A stretch of 64,000 nucleotides of DNA from Liopterus haemorrhoidalis (lineage: Eukaryota > Arthropoda > Insecta > Coleoptera > Dytiscidae), in the NCBI GenBank assembly GCA_963971575.1, contig OZ020618.1, positions 8,124,501 through 8,188,500 of the forward strand, given 5' to 3'. Under the pieces are notes generated by a model that was given only the letters and a program-made list of their open reading frames with translations, did no database searches and was not told the DNA's origin. The position numbers were made by a program, and so were the translations under genes. Positions 45,681-57,561 of the stretch are shown here, piece after piece (the stretch's first letter is position 1; each line of letters begins with the position of its first letter).

Positions 45681-46035
45681 ATAATTCAAAAGAAGCAAGC
45701 TATATATACCAGCGCCGACCAGGATATATATACATCGAGAATAAATATCTCTTTTTTTCAAATGTACCCGAACACGTATAAATACTGTCGGTACTTGTAG
45801 GAACATGGACCATGCACCTATAAGTAAACAGGATCTTTGAAAAATTATTTACCAGCTTACAAGAAACTGGCAGTCATTTTTGTTGGTATTTTTTTATTTC
45901 TTTTATTTATTTATTTTTTTAATTTATTATTTGGCCTGAGTTGCTGAGACTATTGACAGACAGTTAAATTTTTTACATAAAATCATACAATAAAATATAC
46001 ATATCATTATAAATTACATTCACATTCTTATATTA
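45681..46035. other. Spacer, no feature recognised
   Basis: AT-rich; a TTTATTTATTT run near 45898 could be the reverse of a retroelement tail but nothing supports that. Confidence 0.45.
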
Positions 46036-46037
46036 GC

Positions 46038-47004
46038 TTTTTAGGATTTTGTAGATATGACCACCAAAAAACCCTTATAACGTCACTCATGTGTCTGTCT
46101 GGCTGTCTGTCTGTTTGTACTGTAGAAATTGTAGCCAAACGGCTTAATATAGAAAGTTGAAATTTGGCATGATTATACAACTCTTTGACCCACATATAGG
46201 AAAATTACTGAGAGTTCAAAAAAACACATCCCGAGCTAAATATAAACAATTATGTATTTAATAAAAAAAGAAATATTTTTTTTCACCAAACGAAACCTCT
46301 TAATGCTCAACAAACAAATTTTTATTTTTGAAAAATCAATTTTTCTTATTGTATATTTTATAGCACGAATTTTGCCAAAAATGTGGAAAAGTTCTTGTCC
46401 CGCACCCTTTTACCCAAAGGGGTTAAACTAAAAATCTGAAAAAAATATTGGTAATTTATATTGATCTGAGCCCGAAACGTACGAGAGGAATTTTTGATCA
46501 GATTGTATTTTTGAAAAACATGGCAGTTTTTGTGTTTTTGACAAAATTAATTATTCTTTTAATTCATGGTTAAATTATGGCTAATAATGTTATGGATTTT
46601 TTGTATTCATAGCTAAGATAGTGCGTGTATTTTTTTGGAATTAAAAATATCATATTAAAAAATAATATATTTTTTTTAATAGTTGCGAACTTAGTTACTC
46701 ACACCACACCACACTACACTCTACACTGTAAAATATATTTTATTAATCTAATAAAGACTTGAATACGAAGCAAATGGAGAAAAAAACGCTGGGATATTTG
46801 GCAAATTATTTAAATTTAGTTTAAAAAAATTAAATGGAATCTCTTAGTTCTCAAATAACGAATAAAAGTGATTATCAAATAAACTGTTGATTTTGATGTG
46901 ATAAATATACCTAGACATCCAATGTTATGTTGGCTTCTTACACTTATTAAATTCCTACAAAACCCTGAAATGTGTGAAAATTCACACTTCACTTCAATTT
47001 TTTT
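46038..47004 (+). mobile_element. Helentron-type element, copy E, diverged
   Basis: TTTTTAGGATTTTGTAGATA at the left, a vestigial array (GTCTGTCTGGCTGTCTGTCT near 46092), the conserved GTAGCCAAACGGC segment, and the right end CCTACAAAACCCTGAAATGT plus hairpin GTGTGAAAATTCACAC. No tRNA-like module recognised. Clearly older than A-D. Confidence 0.68.
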
Positions 47005-47029
47005 TATAAAAGCCCAAAGAGATTTCAGA

Positions 47030-47380
47030 TTTTTTTTATTGTGAGTAAGGTCGAAACGTTAGGAAGGGAATTGAATGCTCATGTTGACAAGTTTTTGTAG
47101 AAAACTTTTTCTAGATCGGTTGTAAAGTGGACAGGAAAAAATAAAATGATTGGGATCGCCAATTACATTGTTCTCACAGATGCAAAAGGTGCTACTCCGC
47201 ATATTAATTTTATGTAGAGGATATGGGGAGAAGTTATGATTGAATTTAAGGCGGCAAATAGTAGAAATAAAATATCTGCTTTAGCTAGGGTTGAACCATT
47301 GATTTAGAGGTTGAGACGGATGAATTTGTCCATAATGTGACGACCTCTTCTGAAGAATAGAATTTAAATATTCTTCTTTC
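47030..47380 (-). pseudogene. Non-LTR retrotransposon RNase H/C-terminal region
   Basis: From 47380: SILQKRSSHYGQIHPSQPLN QWF, then LFAALNSIITSPYPLHKINM-type sequence and CICENNVIGDPNHFIFSCPL YNRSRKSFLQKL. HYxxIxP.IPxxPWF and CxCxxxGDxNHxFFxCP are the landmarks of the C-terminal part of I/R1/LOA-type retrotransposon proteins. Two frame breaks. It lies between copy E and a complete MITE; no tail was identified. Confidence 0.72.
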
Positions 47381-47386
47381 CAGCTA

Positions 47387-47792
47387 CAGTCTGTTCCAAA
47401 CGGTTAAGCGGAACTAAATGGGAATTTAGTTCTTTTAGGTTGTCACGAGAAGGGACCTTGCTTGGGTTATTTCATTTTTCATGTTAGGATGTCAAAATTT
47501 AAAATTCCAACAATGAAACCATGGAAACGAATGACATATGTCAAAATTAAATATTTTTTTAGATATTTTAATGACAAAAAAATAAATAAATGGGAAATTT
47601 GTATTAAGAAAGACACAAAAAATCAAAATATAAAGAAAATAACATTTTAAAATGATATTATCCTTAACCAAAAAATGTTTATTGTAAGTATGATTTACAA
47701 AGCTTAAACAAAACGGCCGAAAGGCACGATTTTAACGATGAAAGTAACTAGATTGCAAAATCTAGTTCCGCTTAACCGTTTGGAACAGACTG
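47387..47792. mobile_element. MITE of the CAGTCTGTTCC family, complete copy
   Basis: 406 bp, TA on both sides (47385-47386, 47793-47794), with a perfect terminal repeat of about 29 bp starting CAGTCTGTTCCAAACGGTTA. The 62-codon frame inside is fortuitous. Reference copy for relatives at 6796, 19281, 25056, 31100, 44430 and 45542. Confidence 0.92.
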
Positions 47793-47794
47793 TA

Positions 47795-48277
47795 TGGATA
47801 ATTCTTCTTATTTTCTTTTATTTAATTTGTAACGAATAACTTATATTTCGTAGATGTTAATAAAATGCCTTTTAGATTGCTACGTTGAATATATGTCCCA
47901 CATTTTTAGAAACACAGGCTTTTGCTGATTAGTAAAAGAAAAAAATGAGTATTTTCTGTCATATTCCTGACATGGAAATATGACATATGACATATTTTTT
48001 TATGTCAGATGTATATCAGAATTATAATGTTTGTACATTTCATTTGATGTTAAAAATTATTTCAAATTTTAAAAGTATATGACATTTCACGAGACATTAT
48101 GATGAGTTTCTACACATAATTGGATTTAGGTTCAAAATTTTTTGAGACAGGAGAAAAAATACTGACACATCATATTCTTTCAAAGGCAATCATCATCGCT
48201 ATTGTAATTTTTGATATAACAACTAGGAATATATCTACAGATATATTCTACAGTAACATTTAAAACGTTATTTTTCA
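47795..48277. other. Spacer, no feature recognised
   Basis: Nothing supportable seen. Confidence 0.5.
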
Positions 48278-48498
48278 CACAAAATGTGTAAATTATATAA
48301 CCGGACTGGCAAAAATAGCGTTTGATCTGGCAAAATTTGGGACGCGGCACTTGGAGGGGCGGCAAGTGAACATATGATACGCCTTCAGAAGAAGTTTAAA
48401 CTATAGTAATTTTGTTGCCCGTGGCGATTTTTTTCGTGAAACAATTTTTAGGGTTTTGTAGGTATGACCAAAAAACCCTTATACCGTCATTTTGTCGT

Positions 48499-48513
48499 CT
48501 GTCTGTCTGTCTA

Positions 48514-48602
<89 letters not shown>
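48499..48602 (+). repeat. (TCTG)n microsatellite
   Basis: About 26 units with one TCTA variant near 48510. Confidence 0.96.
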
Positions 48603-49074
48603 TCGGTAAAAATTGTAGCCAAACGGCTAAACCTAGAGAGTTGAAATTTGGCATGCTTATACAACTCTTTGACCCGCACATAGGAAAAATACTAAAACAT
48701 CTAAAAAACATACCCCCCTAAAAATATAAACAAATATGTGCTCATCGAAAACAAAAATATTTTTTTTTAATTCTGAGTAGGGTATCAAATGAAAGCCCTT
48801 AGTACGTGGATTAACGATCAAATTTTTATTTTTGCAAAATAAATTATTTTAATGCGATTTTTGCCAAAAATGTGCAAAAAAAATTTTGTCCCACACCCTG
48901 TAGCCCAGATGGTTTAAACTAAAAATCTAAAAAAAATCTAAGTAATGTATATTGGTGTGAACCGAAATAGTACAACAGGAATTTTTGATCAGATTATGTT
49001 TTTGGAAAATAACGCATTTTTTGTGGTTTTTTGTTCACAAAGTACAAAAGTTATACCAATGTAAGACACTCACA

Positions 49075-49160
49075 TGCATGGCGTGCGATGGCTACATGCG
49101 TTAGAGCACTCTTAAACTGGCTGGAAAACGAAGGGTTTCGAGTTCGAGTACACGGAGTGA
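49075..49160 (+). other. tRNA-like module inside copy D
   Basis: GGCTACATGCGTTAGAGCAC and GAGTTCGAGTAC with the same spacing as in copies A and B. Two extra bases (CA) follow the B-box-like sequence. Confidence 0.42.
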
Positions 49161-49462
49161 ATTTTATTTTTTCTGTTTTTTTTTTTTGCATTTTTATTAT
49201 ATTGAAATTATTTTGTCAAAATTCTAGTTATATTTTGACAAATGTTGTATTTAATTTTTATGAGCGTAAATTTAATAACCAGTCTTATTATATGATTAAC
49301 AGACGATAAATTATTTTAAAAATATCGTTCATTTTGCCGTGATTACTACAAAAATTTGTCCTACACACTCAGCATACCGCCTTCACTTATTATATACCTG
49401 CGAAACCCTGAAATGTGTGAATATTCACACTTCACATCAATTTTTTATATTGCATTCTAAAA

Positions 49463-49851
49463 ATGAGTGACATTCATTTCGAGCAAGAGTGTGCTATCAG
49501 ATTTTGCTTCAGACTAAGGCACAGTGCAACGGAAACTTTTGCAAAACTTCAGCAGACCTACGGAGACAGTGTTTTGTAAGGACCCAGGTTTTTTGGTGGT
49601 TTAAGGCATTTTCAGAATGAAAAGAGTTGATTGAAGATAAATCACGCAGCGGAAGGCCTTCATATTCAAGAACCGATGAAAATGTCGACAGAATCCGAGA
49701 TCTTGTGCGTTCAGATCGTCGGTTGACAGTCAGAATGATCGGGGAAGAGTTGAATTTGACTCACACTACCGTTCATCAGATGACCAATGAATTAGGGATG
49801 AGAAAATCTGCGCAAAAATGGTTCCAAAAAATCTTTCACAGGACCGAGTAA
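49463..49851 (+). pseudogene. Mariner transposase N-terminal part
   Basis: MSDIHFEQECAIRFCFRLRH SATETFAKLQQTYGDSVL, frameshift, VFWWFKAFSE-type block with a stop, then from 49627 LIEDKSRSGRPSYSRTDENV DRIRDLVRSDRRLTVRMIGE and THTTVHQMTNELGMRKSAQK W. These are the two HTH domains of the same mariner subfamily as element 5. The catalytic domain is missing. Confidence 0.85.
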
Positions 49852-49869
49852 TTAATAAAATATAAAAGA

Positions 49870-49945
49870 AAGTTTGGCCCGGCAAAAAAGAATAATTATT
49901 TATGCGGCCCGCGAGGTAAAAATGATTGCTGCGCCCTGATCTAGA
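49870..49945 (-). mobile_element. hAT terminal remnant
   Basis: Reverse complement begins CAGGGCGCAGCAATCATTTT then ACCTCGCGGGCCGC, a common hAT terminus. No partner end. Confidence 0.5.
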
Positions 49946-51110
49946 TTTTTTCGTTTTTCAATTTATTGTAGCATAAAAAACCAGTGACAAAGTAACCTCA
50001 TATTTATAAAATAAGGGCAAAAAAGATGCTGTAAAGTCGTTACCATGGTAACTATAGATTTTAATACATTGAAATATTAAATGTGTTCTTTTAAAATTCG
50101 CCCTTGCTTTCATAAAATATTCAGTGAAAAATCTGCGCGAAAGCATTAAAGTGTAATGTAAAATTACGATCATGGATGCGGGGATGAAGTGGGATAAAGG
50201 GGTGTAGATAATGCCTCTATGATCTATGAACAGGGAAATGAGCTTTTAATGTCTGTCGGCCAATCCAATGAAATACTCATTAAACAATTTGGTAAAAAAA
50301 ACCTTTAACATGCTAAATACTACACGTTTATATACATGAATAATTGTTTGATGTTGTTCTTTAACATTTGATTCGTTTTTGTTGTTAAATAGAAGATAAT
50401 ACAGACCTTGATTTGCGCTATCCTGTTGAACACAGTTTTATTATATCGCACATAAGTCAAAGGACAAAAGGAACCAATCAGTAAAAGTTGCACAACAAGA
50501 TTTTTCGTGGCAGGGGTGAAAAAGGTGCCCCTCCAGGGCGCCCTAACTTAGGGGCGGCCCTTTGTGTTGTGGAAAATGGCCTGAATGGACTTAATTTATT
50601 TAACGAAACATTAAGTTTTAAGGAAATATTTCCCACTCAAGGATGGCTTTTATTAAGGGCAAATGGACATCCCCCCCACCAAGATAAATATTCTTTTCAT
50701 ATTTTTAAATCTTAACTTTTTATTTTATTTAACAATAATAATAATAACCCATTTATTATAATTGTAAATATAAAAAGATGTATAAAAACTAACTGCCTGT
50801 CAGTTTTTATACGCTACACTTGAATCGTACCGTGGTTAACAGCAGCGCTCCCACATTTCGGGCATGCAACTATTTAGTCCCAGACACTGCCTGTATCTCT
50901 ATGTAAACTCGCCTTGCGTCACATCGTAACGGATACTCACCTTTTATGTTCTTCGTTGCAGCTATTAAATTAGCTGCACTGTGACACGACAAGTGCAGCA
51001 TCTACACAGTACTAGACAATACTTATTTCACAGTACTTATATTTCTTTATTTAGTTTTATATGCTATTATTATCACAGAATAATACGTGAAAATCTAAAT
51101 ATGGATTAAA
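49946..51110. other. Spacer; one unassigned 75-codon frame
   Basis: A frame at 50488-50715 (plus; VVENGLNGLNLFNETLSFKE) has no domain I recognise. Otherwise nothing. Confidence 0.45.
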
Positions 51111-51199
51111 GAGAAGATATAGTTTTACGTATTTTACATAATATAAGTAAAAATAGAAAAATTGAACTTGTATACAAACAATTTTAATTTATTATACTT

Positions 51200-51960
51200 A
51201 ACCTAATTCATACAGTAAATATTTTCCGAGGAGAAAATCAGAAAGGACGAAAGAAGGATGATATTAAGAGAATGCTGGGAAGAAAGAATGAATGAAGAAC
51301 AAAAGGGTAAACTGTCGGAATGGGGAGAAACAAGGAAAGAGTACTATTGGAGATGTAGGATGGACACAAGGGAAGCTGAGCGAAAGAGAAACGGAGGAAT
51401 AAACATAGTAAAAGAATTGAGGAGGAAAAACAAGGAGGTACAGGAGCAGGAAAGAACAGTAAGAATACACAATTCAAGGAATGTGAAAAGGTATAGAGAG
51501 ATAAGGACGGTAGGAATACCTAAATATTTGAAAGGGAGGAGAGGAAAGGCAGGGTATAGAGTTAGGAGGATTGCCAGATTAAGATGTGGAAATGAAGAAC
51601 GGAGTAACAGGTTTTCGTCAAAACCAGAGGATAGATAAGGTGTGGAAAGATGATAAAATGGGAGGAAGAGATAAAGGAGCTGTTGAGTGAAGAAGGAAAG
51701 GGAGAAAGATGGGCGAGAGTACTCGAGGAAAGAAGGAAAGAATGCGGAGAGGTAAGGCAAAACTGAGAACGGAAGGAAGAGAGAGGCAAAGGAGAAGGAA
51801 AGAATAGAGGGAAGAGAAGCGAAAAAGAGACGAAAGAGGGGCGGAAGAACTGGAGTCAAGAAGGAAGGAGACCGGAGACGGAAGCCGAAAAGATAATAGG
51901 AAGAAAGAGAAGGACACCGGAGGAAAAATGAAGAAGAAAGAAATTCATAAATTGTATTAT
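51200..51960 (+). pseudogene. Non-LTR retrotransposon protein C-terminus, purine-rich
   Basis: An open 126-codon stretch from 51258 (MILRECWEERMNEEQKGKLS ... EWGETRKEYYWRC) ends near AGYRVRRIARLRCGNEERSN RF and a stop. In a shifted frame WEEEIKELLSEEGKGERWAR VLEERRKECGEV follows. IARxRxGNExxxNRxW followed by a zinc motif and a Glu/Arg-rich tail is the C-terminal layout of R1-type retrotransposons in ants and other insects. Here the zinc-motif cysteines between the two frames are missing. Strong AG bias gives long spurious frames on the opposite strand. A (TAT)n-like tail may end it near 51965. Confidence 0.68.
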
Positions 51961-51965
51961 TATTA

Positions 51966-52290
51966 TGATGATTTTTTCTATATATATACAGTAAATATTT
52001 TTGTTTTTCTGTGTCCACCTTAAAATTGTTACAAAGTGTGGTGTATAATTAAAAAGTTTGTGCCATTGCCGGTTTTAATTTTAACATTACAACTGATATC
52101 GAGCACAAAACTATATAGTTAGTTGACATTTTTGACGTACTGCATCCAAAGCTACTTGCACCTACTCAGCCCAATAAATATCACATGGTTGGTCTGAACA
52201 ATCTTTAATATAATAACAAAACTGTATAACTGGTAAATGTTTGTATTTTTTTATTTAAACTTTGATTGCTTCTAGTTCATTTTTTTAATT
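51966..52290. other. Spacer, no feature recognised
   Basis: Nothing supportable seen. Confidence 0.5.
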
Positions 52291-52446
52291 ATTATTCTGT
52301 ACCTGTGCCATCAGAAAGGATTTTTTCTGAATTAAAATTAATCAAAAACTATCACAGATCGTCGATTTCACAGGAAAGGCTAACTAATCTTGCATTAGCG
52401 TCCATGAGAAAGATATTTGCGAAAAATTGGATTTGTCAAAAATAAT
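52291..52446 (+). pseudogene. hAT transposase dimerisation-domain fragment
   Basis: SVPVPSERIFSELKLIKNYH RSSISQERLTNLALASMRKI FAKNWICQK then stop. VPxxSERxFSxLKLIKNxxRSxMxQxRLxxLAxxS is the conserved C-terminal dimerisation block of hAT transposases (ZMYM6/ZBED5-like). It lies outside the 8-bp duplication of the next hAT element, so it is a separate remnant. Confidence 0.78.
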
Positions 52447-52691
52447 GTATTTCTTACGCTTCTTTTACCAAACAGAATTTGTAAAATAAATCGTTGTCTG
52501 TTCTCTGTACATGACCTATCCATCGGAGTCTTCCTGCTCTGACAATTTTGACGTGGTTTTTATTTTTATCTGATTTGCTAACCATTTTCCTCCCCAACTA
52601 CTTCGGTAAATATGTAGAAAGAACAGTACCCTGCCAGGGGAAATTCCTAGCCCACATTATTTTAGAAAAGACTACGTCGCATTGATATACG

Positions 52692-53717
52692 TAGAGCCCA
52701 GCAAATCCGCGGGTATCCGCGGATTATCCGCGGATATCCGCAACTTTTCTGCGGATGCGGATAAATTATCATTTAAACCATGCGGATGCGGATCGGATGC
52801 GGATTAAATGTCATATCCGCTTATCCGCAATATCCGCGTGAACATTAAATCTTACTTTTAAAGGTTACTTTCGGAGAAACAAGCAATTGTGTTCTGACTA
52901 CGCAGTCCTCGGTTATTTTCGGTTGTCTGTATATACATGATATTTTGTAGCATTCAATCTCACTTTATGTTATTTTTATTAAGACAATTGTCCATGATCA
53001 AGACTGAGTTGAGACAATCAACTTAACTTTCTTTTCATTATTGAATATATTATAGAAAATAATATTTTGGACAAAAGTTTCCTGGTACACTTTCGACGTA
53101 ATTCTTCCTACCTCTGCTCTAATTCTGGCTTTTAAATCTGATAAAGGTTTTTTTTTACATAAAACTGATTAGTAAGTTTTATTTAAATACCAAAATTTAT
53201 CTACATAATTTTTTCTCGAAAATTTTATTATGTAACCTGCCAATTTTTTTCCGAAGTAAAAAGTCTTGCAGATCCCAAAAATTTGAAAAATGACACATGT
53301 TGCTATTTGAAAAAATTCAATATTAAAAAAAGCAGTACGCCACTTACTCCATACGAAAAAGAACGCTTAGGCCCCCCAAAATTGTTATCTCTCTCTAGAT
53401 TTAAATAAGTTATTAGCGCATCTAGGCCTTAAAACTTTTGGGGTCCCTTAGGTTAGGTTAGTAATAAATTAGCTGGTAAATCCAAAAATTTTCAGTAGAG
53501 TTTTAGAGCAGAGATTACCTAAACAGGCGAAATATGTTAGTTCTTTCCAAACTGACAGCAAAACCTGTAGTGCGGATAGTGCGGATATTTTTGCGGATGC
53601 GGATCGGATGCGGATTTGTTATTTACAAAAGCTGCGGATGCGGATCGGATGCGGATCATGGATGTGCGGATGCGGATCGGATGCGGATACAGAAAAGCTT
53701 ATCCGCGCAGGGCTCTA
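52692..53717. mobile_element. Non-autonomous hAT element with GCGGAT subterminal arrays
   Basis: TAGAGCCC ends in inverted orientation, flanked by the perfect 8-bp duplication GATATACG (52684-52691, 53718-53725). Both ends carry arrays of GCGGAT/ATCCGC (52706-52835 and 53570-53706). The middle (52840-53560) is AT-rich and codes for nothing recognisable. Confidence 0.93.
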
Positions 53718-53725
53718 GATATACG

Positions 53726-54218
53726 ACGGTCCAATGCGATCTTTCCACTTCCTTTGTCAAGCATTATGTTTCTGTGGTATACAGGACGATAGGTCCTTTA
53801 CTGCTCTTTTAGATAAGTTGAGAATATAGATAACAGTTTTAACAAATAAAATCATCATAATAAAACGACCTAGAACGCAGCATTAAAGTCAATCTTTTTG
53901 ATGTCTTAAGTCTCATTTAAGAACATTAAATGTTCTTCGAAAGTGTCTTTAAACACTTGTTGATTGCTTGGAAATGCGTAGCGACTAAAGATTTCTGTAG
54001 ATCACTTGATTTATTGCCACCAAAGTTTCAGAGCAACAGTTACATCTTCACTGCACCTTGAACACGATAAAACTTACGAATTATGAAGTCTTGGAATCGT
54101 CCGTAGAATATTACATTTTCAATTTACATTAGGATAAAATGTAGGTTAAATCTTAAGTATGAATTATTTTTAAAGAGCTTTTTAATGTTTTTGAATGACT
54201 GAACAAAAAATGTATAAT
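53726..54218. other. Spacer, no feature recognised
   Basis: Nothing supportable seen. Confidence 0.5.
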
Positions 54219-54599
54219 GCCTGTAGTACACGATGCGATTTCTCGTTTTGAATCTCGTACGATTTATAGTACACAAATTATTGTATCGTGTACTACACGA
54301 TTTTCGTACGAGATCTTGTACGTTACTGAAAACCAACCAATTTTTATTGCCTCGAAAAAATATTGGACAGAATGAACCAATAATGGCGCAGTATAGGATG
54401 CACATATTCATGTGACCGTAGCGAATAACTGTTCATCTGTCAAACATATTTCGAGGTTATTTAGTATCAAGTAGCAATATTTTTTCTTATTTTGTTTAAA
54501 ATAAATTGGATTTAGCTGTTCACATTCTTAGGACATTTATATATACGTTTGGATTTATTCAACATCTTATTATCCAACTTAACTAGTGACTTATCTAAG

Positions 54600-56027
54600 G
54601 TGACTGAAGCGCCCGCTTAGGGCGTACCACTTTGTATTTTTCATTTTATATTGCAAATTTTAATTTATTTCCGTTTAATTATCATTTTTACTTAATTTAA
54701 ATAAATATTCATTTCATAGACAAAACATGTTTAGAACCTCACTATATTTTATTTCCAAATTACAAATATATTACCATATTTTACCCGATACAATAATATT
54801 TTATATAATAATTATATAATTCTATAATAATTTATTATTGTATTAATTTAAAAACCTTATCTTAATTTATTTAAATATAACCATTTGTTTTCTTAACTAT
54901 AACTTGTTTAGAGCCGCTGGTAAGACATCTTCCAGCCAAATTAATCCATTTTTATACATTAATATTTTTCCGATCAAGGTGAGCAGACGTGGTTTTGATT
55001 TTATATTCGTGTAATAGTTTTGAAATCGGTTCAATTTAATCAGGATTCCCTGATTTGTGTTATTTGTTAATTAATATATAAAGGGTATATTAATTATTAA
55101 TTTATATATTTGTTAAAGTTATTTTTCTGGAGTTTTCCCTCCAGATTTCCCTAGAGCACATGTGATTTTATTGGTTATATTGTTCTAAAAGTTTAAATTC
55201 AGTGTGTGTGAGAATTCTTCAGGATACCCTGATTCATGTTTATTGTTAATTAATATATGTATATATATATTAATTAACAAATTTACAATTTTGTTAAACT
55301 ATTATATTTTTTCTGGAGATTTCCCTCCATAGTCAGATTGTTATTCAAATCAGTTAAATTAATTCCGTGTAATAGTAAGGCCCAACAGAGTAAGTTTATT
55401 CATATAAATTTTATCATAAAAATTGTCAATTTTATTAATTTTGTGTTCCGATTATTTTCTGTCGGGCATTGTCGGAACAAGCAGCTACGAACAGCAAACC
55501 GTTTGTAACCGTTTGTCGGACTTAGAAATTTTTTATTACATTTATTTAAACTAATAATTCTCTTGTTATAGACTTATTTAACAAACGTTAGCCGTTTCTC
55601 AACATTTTTTCTGTTGAGAAATTATTTAAATTCATAATTTTAGTAGTTATTTAGTATAATTTAGAGGTCAATTTTGTATGAATTTTTTTATTGTTATAAT
55701 TTATTTTGGGATTAATTTAGAGTGTAATTTACTGTACTCACCGCTGCGCTTACCGTTATTAATTGTTGCAGTCCGCAACAACTATAATTATTTAAATTTT
55801 TTTTGTACAAATTATTTTTTTTGATAAAGTTTTTTTTTCAACTATTTTTTTGATAATATTTTTTTCTCTTTTTATTATTATTCCTGGCAACGCAACTGCA
55901 ACAAGAACCTGACCTTATTTTATTATATTAAATTCTCACAATTATATTTTTGACATTTTAAGTCAATCCTTGTGTGTCGTCCTGGACTCCTACCCTACCT
56001 AGGCCAGGAGCGGGCGCCACAGTGACC
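54600..56027. repeat. Inner element with GGTGACTG...GCGCCCGC inverted ends
   Basis: GGTGACTGAAGCGCCCGC at the left and the inverse of GGTCACTGTGGCGCCCGC at the right, 1,428 bp. Could be a separate TIR transposon or part of an LTR; the right end ...GGCGCCACA is reminiscent of LTR ends, but no duplication or primer-binding site was confirmed. Confidence 0.45.
55038..55390. repeat. Two imperfect tandem units of ~180 bp
   Basis: CAGGATTCCCTGATTTGTGT (55041) and CAGGATACCCTGATTCATGT (55220) each continue into TTGTTAATTAATATAT and end in TTTCTGGAGNTTTCCCTCCA. Identity is about 70-75% by eye. Confidence 0.65.
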
Positions 56028-56700
56028 ATTAAACATTTCAATCCGGAAAAAAGTACCGGGGGAATTATTTTATTTTTATTTACTTATTTTTTTTTTTTTT
56101 TAGTTAAGTTTGTAGAATTTTTTTAAACATTTCTTGTCCACAAACTACTCTTGATTATAATTTCTTTACTTCTCATTTATTATTAAGTTGGGTGTTATAC
56201 ATAAAACAAATTCAGCGAAATCATTATTAATATAATATGATTTTATTTTCCTTAAACTATTTTATAACAATAATAATGACAACAATAATATTTTTTGATA
56301 AACAAAAATCGTATTTTTATAGACAACAATAATAATAACAAAAAATAAATAAAATAACAATTCCCTTCAATTTCAAATGTAATAAATTAGAACAGAAAAC
56401 GGTACGGCTTTGCGAATCTAGTAGATTTACTGATTCGGGACAAAGATTAATATTATCAGTCTTCAAAAATTGGTAAACTATCTGTCCACTCTAGGTTAAG
56501 TACAATTATTCGAATTCTGTCAGATTACAAAAATAGACGTAGTGCGCATCAATTGGTACAGATTCAAAGCGATAAATATTGTATGGTGTACTACAATAAT
56601 TTTACATCCGATAGTTCTGAACAAAATTCTCAACGCAATAATTATCGTACGACAAATCGTACGAGATTCAAATCCAGAAATTGCATCGTGTACTACAGGC

Positions 56701-57276
56701 TTAAGACCGGAAACTTGATTTCTGTTCTAGTGAAAAGTGATATGTTAACTACTTGTTTAATTTGAATAAAATATATTTTTGACAGTATTTTTTAGAAAAG
56801 ATGCGTATATTTTCCTTTCAATAAGCAATCTTTTATATTTCTATTTCCGTGTTAGGGAAACTATTTTCACTTTTCCTTCATAAATCATATTTTCGTATAC
56901 TTCACTGTCTTGCAGATATGTCAAAAAATGTCCTATTTCCAAAGCAATAAATTCACTTTTATGTTTTTTCTGACATGCCCATCATTCACTTTCTACAGAA
57001 AAAAAAGTTGAATTCAGAGTTTAAATTAATTCTTAAATACGTATAAATACTCATTACTTTTCAAATACAAATCATTTTTCAACGAATTTCTATTAAAAAA
57101 TAAATGTTGTCCTTTCCGAATCGAATTGACATATTCTATTTAAACTTGATATAGGGAAACCATAAATTTAAAATATTTTTTCTGAAATCGTCAGTGAAAT
57201 AACGTCAAATCATCAGTAACTCCAAATCGGCAAAGAAGTAAACTTTTTTGGTACGATTACACTTGAAATAATCTAA
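56701..57276. other. Spacer, no feature recognised
   Basis: Nothing supportable seen. Confidence 0.5.
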
Positions 57277-57416
57277 GGGCCAGTTTTTCAATTCATGGCT
57301 AACTATTGGTTAGCTCAAATTAATGGTTAACGACATATTGGCAATATAATAATTACCATAAGTTTCCACGTTAACCACTAACCAGAGACTTAACCACCGA
57401 TTGAAAAACTATGCTC
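57277..57416. mobile_element. 140-bp MITE, GGGCCAGTTTTTCAAT ends
   Basis: GGGCCAGTTTTTCAATTCAT and the inverse of GAGCATAGTTTTTCAATCGG, with GGTTAA-rich subterminal sequence. A lone arm of the family lies at 29745. Confidence 0.65.
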
Positions 57417-57561
57417 TATGTCACCTTAGAAAAATGTGTGCAAGAAGATAGGAGCTGTTTGTTCTTGCTTCGGATTGGTTTACAACGTCATCCCTATAAC
57501 ACTGTTAAAATATTGTTTTTAGTCCAAGTTGACAGATGTTCAGTGTCGTACATTGGAAATA

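Larger units (their letters stand above)
48445..49446 (+). mobile_element. Helentron-type element with TCTG microsatellite, copy D
   Basis: Same layout as copies A and B: left end at 48450 after a T-run, array 48499-48602, tRNA-like module about 49075-49160, right end TTCACATCAA followed by six T. It sits in the T-run of the mariner leader, with no other target duplication. Confidence 0.78.
48278..49858 (+). mobile_element. Mariner-type element 7, split by copy D and 3'-truncated
   Basis: The leader (about 48278-48444, AACCGGACTGGCAAAAATAG onwards) matches the 5' leader of mariner 5, and the match resumes at 49447 after the TCTG element. The 3' terminus is absent; the match stops near 49858. 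Confidence 0.85.
54219..56700. mobile_element. ~2.5-kb TIR element, ends GCCTGTAGTACACGATGC
   Basis: The first and last ~48 bp are inverted copies (GCCTGTAGTACACGATGCGA / GCCTGTAGTACACGATGCAA) with about 90% identity. Each arm also holds internal GTACGAGAT and GTGTACTAC words in inverse orientation. No transposase was recognised. A second inverted-repeat structure lies inside (54600-56027). A target duplication is not obvious. Confidence 0.7.

Noticed and set aside
51344..52018. 224-codon minus-strand frame rich in Ser, Phe and Leu
   Set aside because: It is the complement of the purine-rich retrotransposon C-terminus on the plus strand; composition explains the lack of stops and there is no domain.
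53534..53812. 92-codon frame with Cys-Gly-Ser-Asp-Ala repeats
   Set aside because: Translation of the GCGGAT array at the right end of the hAT element.
54600..56027. Solo LTR of a gypsy-type element
   Set aside because: The GGCGCCACA end is suggestive, but no short target duplication or TG...CA frame with flanking repeats could be shown; listed only as an inverted-repeat element.
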